A DNA stretch of 64,000 nucleotides from Mucilaginibacter sp. (GTDB lineage: Bacteria > Bacteroidota > Bacteroidia > Sphingobacteriales > Sphingobacteriaceae), in the NCBI GenBank assembly GCA_028288285.1, contig JAQBNZ010000156.1, positions 37,656 to 101,655 of the forward strand. The letters are read 5' to 3'. Both the position numbers and the translations under genes were made by a program. The stretch's first letter is position 1; the number at the start of each line of letters is the position of its first letter. The notes under the pieces were generated by a model. It had not been told where the DNA came from. It did not search any database and saw only the letters and a list, made by a program, of their open reading frames with translations. Positions 63,151-64,000 of this stretch are shown one piece after another.

Positions 63151-63807
63151 ATGGATAACAACTTACAGCAGCTTTACGGCAATATTGATATTTACCTGTT
63201 TGACCAGTTACTAAAAGGCCGCTTTAATTACTGCCAAAAAGTGCTTGATGTGGGCTGCGGCGGTGGCCGTAACTTACCTTACTTTCTGCAAAACGGGTAT
63301 CAGGTTTACGGCATCGACCCAAATCCTGAGGCTGTGGCACAGGTACAATCGCTGGCTAAAACACTGGTGCCGGATGGTAATTATACAGAAAACTTTATAG
63401 TTACCACAGCAGAAGACATGCCTTTTGACAACAACACCTTTGACCTGGCCATTTGCAGCGCGGTATTGCATTTTGCTAATGACAGCAATCATTTTGATGC
63501 CATGCTCCGCTCTATATGGGGCATATTAAAACCGGGAGGCTTTTTATTTGCCCGGCTAGCATCTGATATTGGAATAGAACACTTAGTTACCCCTTTAAAA
63601 AATAGCCGATATGCCCTGCCCGATGGCTCGGAGCGGTTTTTGGTGAATGAACAGGTATTACTGGAGTATACAAATGTATTGGGGGGTGAACTTTTTGAGC
63701 CGATAAAAACTACTAACGTGCAAAATTTACGTTGTATGACAACATGGTGTGTGAGGAAGTTGTCCGCTCCTCAATCCGCTCAACAAGGAAAAACTTTAAT
63801 AATCTAA
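63151..63807 (+). CDS. Class I SAM-dependent methyltransferase
   Basis: A 218-aa cytoplasmic methyltransferase with motif I VLDVGCGGGRNLPYFL, motif II GIDPNPEAVAQV, the motif III-IV region NTFDLAICSAVLHF and WGILKPGGFLFARLASD. The pattern belongs to the Methyltransf_11/25 group, for which no substrate can be named. It starts one base after the stop of the Rid-like gene, so the two form an operon. Nothing else follows before the window ends except the inverted-repeat element. Confidence 0.92.
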   Translation: MDNNLQQLYGNIDIYLFDQLLKGRFNYCQKVLDVGCGGGRNLPYFLQNGYQVYGIDPNPEAVAQVQSLAKTLVPDGNYTENFIVTTAEDMPFDNNTFDLAICSAVLHFANDSNHFDAMLRSIWGILKPGGFLFARLASDIGIEHLVTPLKNSRYALPDGSERFLVNEQVLLEYTNVLGGELFEPIKTTNVQNLRCMTTWCVRKLSAPQSAQQGKTLII

Positions 63808-63853
63808 CCTACCTCTTCTTTGGGTAATAGCCCATGAAAAGACAGAGCCAGTA

Positions 63854-64000
63854 AGGAAGCACCTACGGAACTAAATTTTTTCTGTTTATTTTCTATAAAT
63901 AGGGTGTCCCGCTGGGACTTTAATGACCAAATGGCTCCGTAGGAGCTACCTGTTTATAGATTTGGGCTAAAGAAAATGCCCAGCTCCGTAGGAGCTTCCT
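63854..64000. repeat. Inverted-repeat element with nested palindromes, cut by window edge
   Basis: The outer arms at 63854-63872 and 63982-64000 are imperfect inverted repeats (17 of 19 bases pair), built on AGGAAGCTCCTACGGAGCT. Inside lie two further palindromes, GTCCCGCTGGGAC (63906-63918) and GCTCCGTAGGAGC (63934-63946). The layout resembles a REPIN or small non-autonomous element. Its right end may extend past the window. Confidence 0.7.

Overview
The window comes from an AT-rich Bacteroidota chromosome, most likely family Sphingobacteriaceae (Mucilaginibacter/Pedobacter type). The evidence is a SusC/SusD outer-membrane pair, Bacteroidota-type promoter elements (-33 TTG / -7 TAnnTTTG), almost no Shine-Dalgarno sequences, a CBM9/DUF5916 protein, and a subclass B3 metallo-beta-lactamase close to the GOB/PEDO group. 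No phage, plasmid, CRISPR or insertion-sequence genes were seen.

Bases 1-36.8 kb are one large exopolysaccharide/capsule locus. A plus-strand block (glycosyltransferase, WcaJ-type initiating phosphoglycosyltransferase, gmd, fcl) starts a lipid-linked glycan and makes GDP-L-fucose. It meets, at a perfect 20-bp hairpin, a long minus-strand block that starts at wza near 36.76 kb. That block runs wza, wzc, wzm, wzt, then glycosyltransferases of families GT2, GT4 and GT9, six hexapeptide-repeat acetyltransferases and one membrane acyltransferase, a DUF5672 protein, a sugar-nucleotide epimerase and two Wzy/WaaL-like membrane proteins. Wza/Wzc and an ABC exporter with a C-terminal glycan-binding domain occur together, and no Wzx flippase is visible. 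Two plus-strand genes interrupt the block: a membrane-anchored endonuclease/exonuclease/phosphatase-family protein and a 60-aa zinc-ribbon protein.

From 36.8 to 43.4 kb lie a DUF3606 pseudogene, an orphan susD-susC pair with a clear terminator, a GNAT acetyltransferase and a possible 46-aa membrane peptide. From 43.4 to 47.4 kb lie an OmpR-type two-component system, a PAP2 phosphatase and a YncE-like beta-propeller protein.

The most striking part is 47.5-53.5 kb: two double-domain universal stress proteins, a histidine kinase whose PAS domain carries the heme-ligand and oxygen-contact residues of rhizobial FixL, a response regulator that fuses a receiver to a CRP/FNR DNA-binding module with the FNR-type ExxSR recognition helix, a D-lactate dehydrogenase and an 85-aa protein. 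Three of these genes (both Usp genes and the 85-aa gene) have an FNR-like palindrome, ATGAY-N4-RTCAT, centred about 54-67 bases before the start codon. I infer an oxygen-sensing circuit in which FixL, FixJ and FixK functions are compressed into two proteins, with this palindrome as its likely operator.

From 53.5 kb to the end the window is metabolic and envelope-related: an SDR/IlvD-Edd sugar-acid operon, a second SDR, the B3 beta-lactamase, myo-inositol oxygenase, tRNA-Gln(CTG), a lipoprotein, the CBM9/DUF5916 protein, an exported Rid-family protein, a methyltransferase and an inverted-repeat element cut by the window edge.
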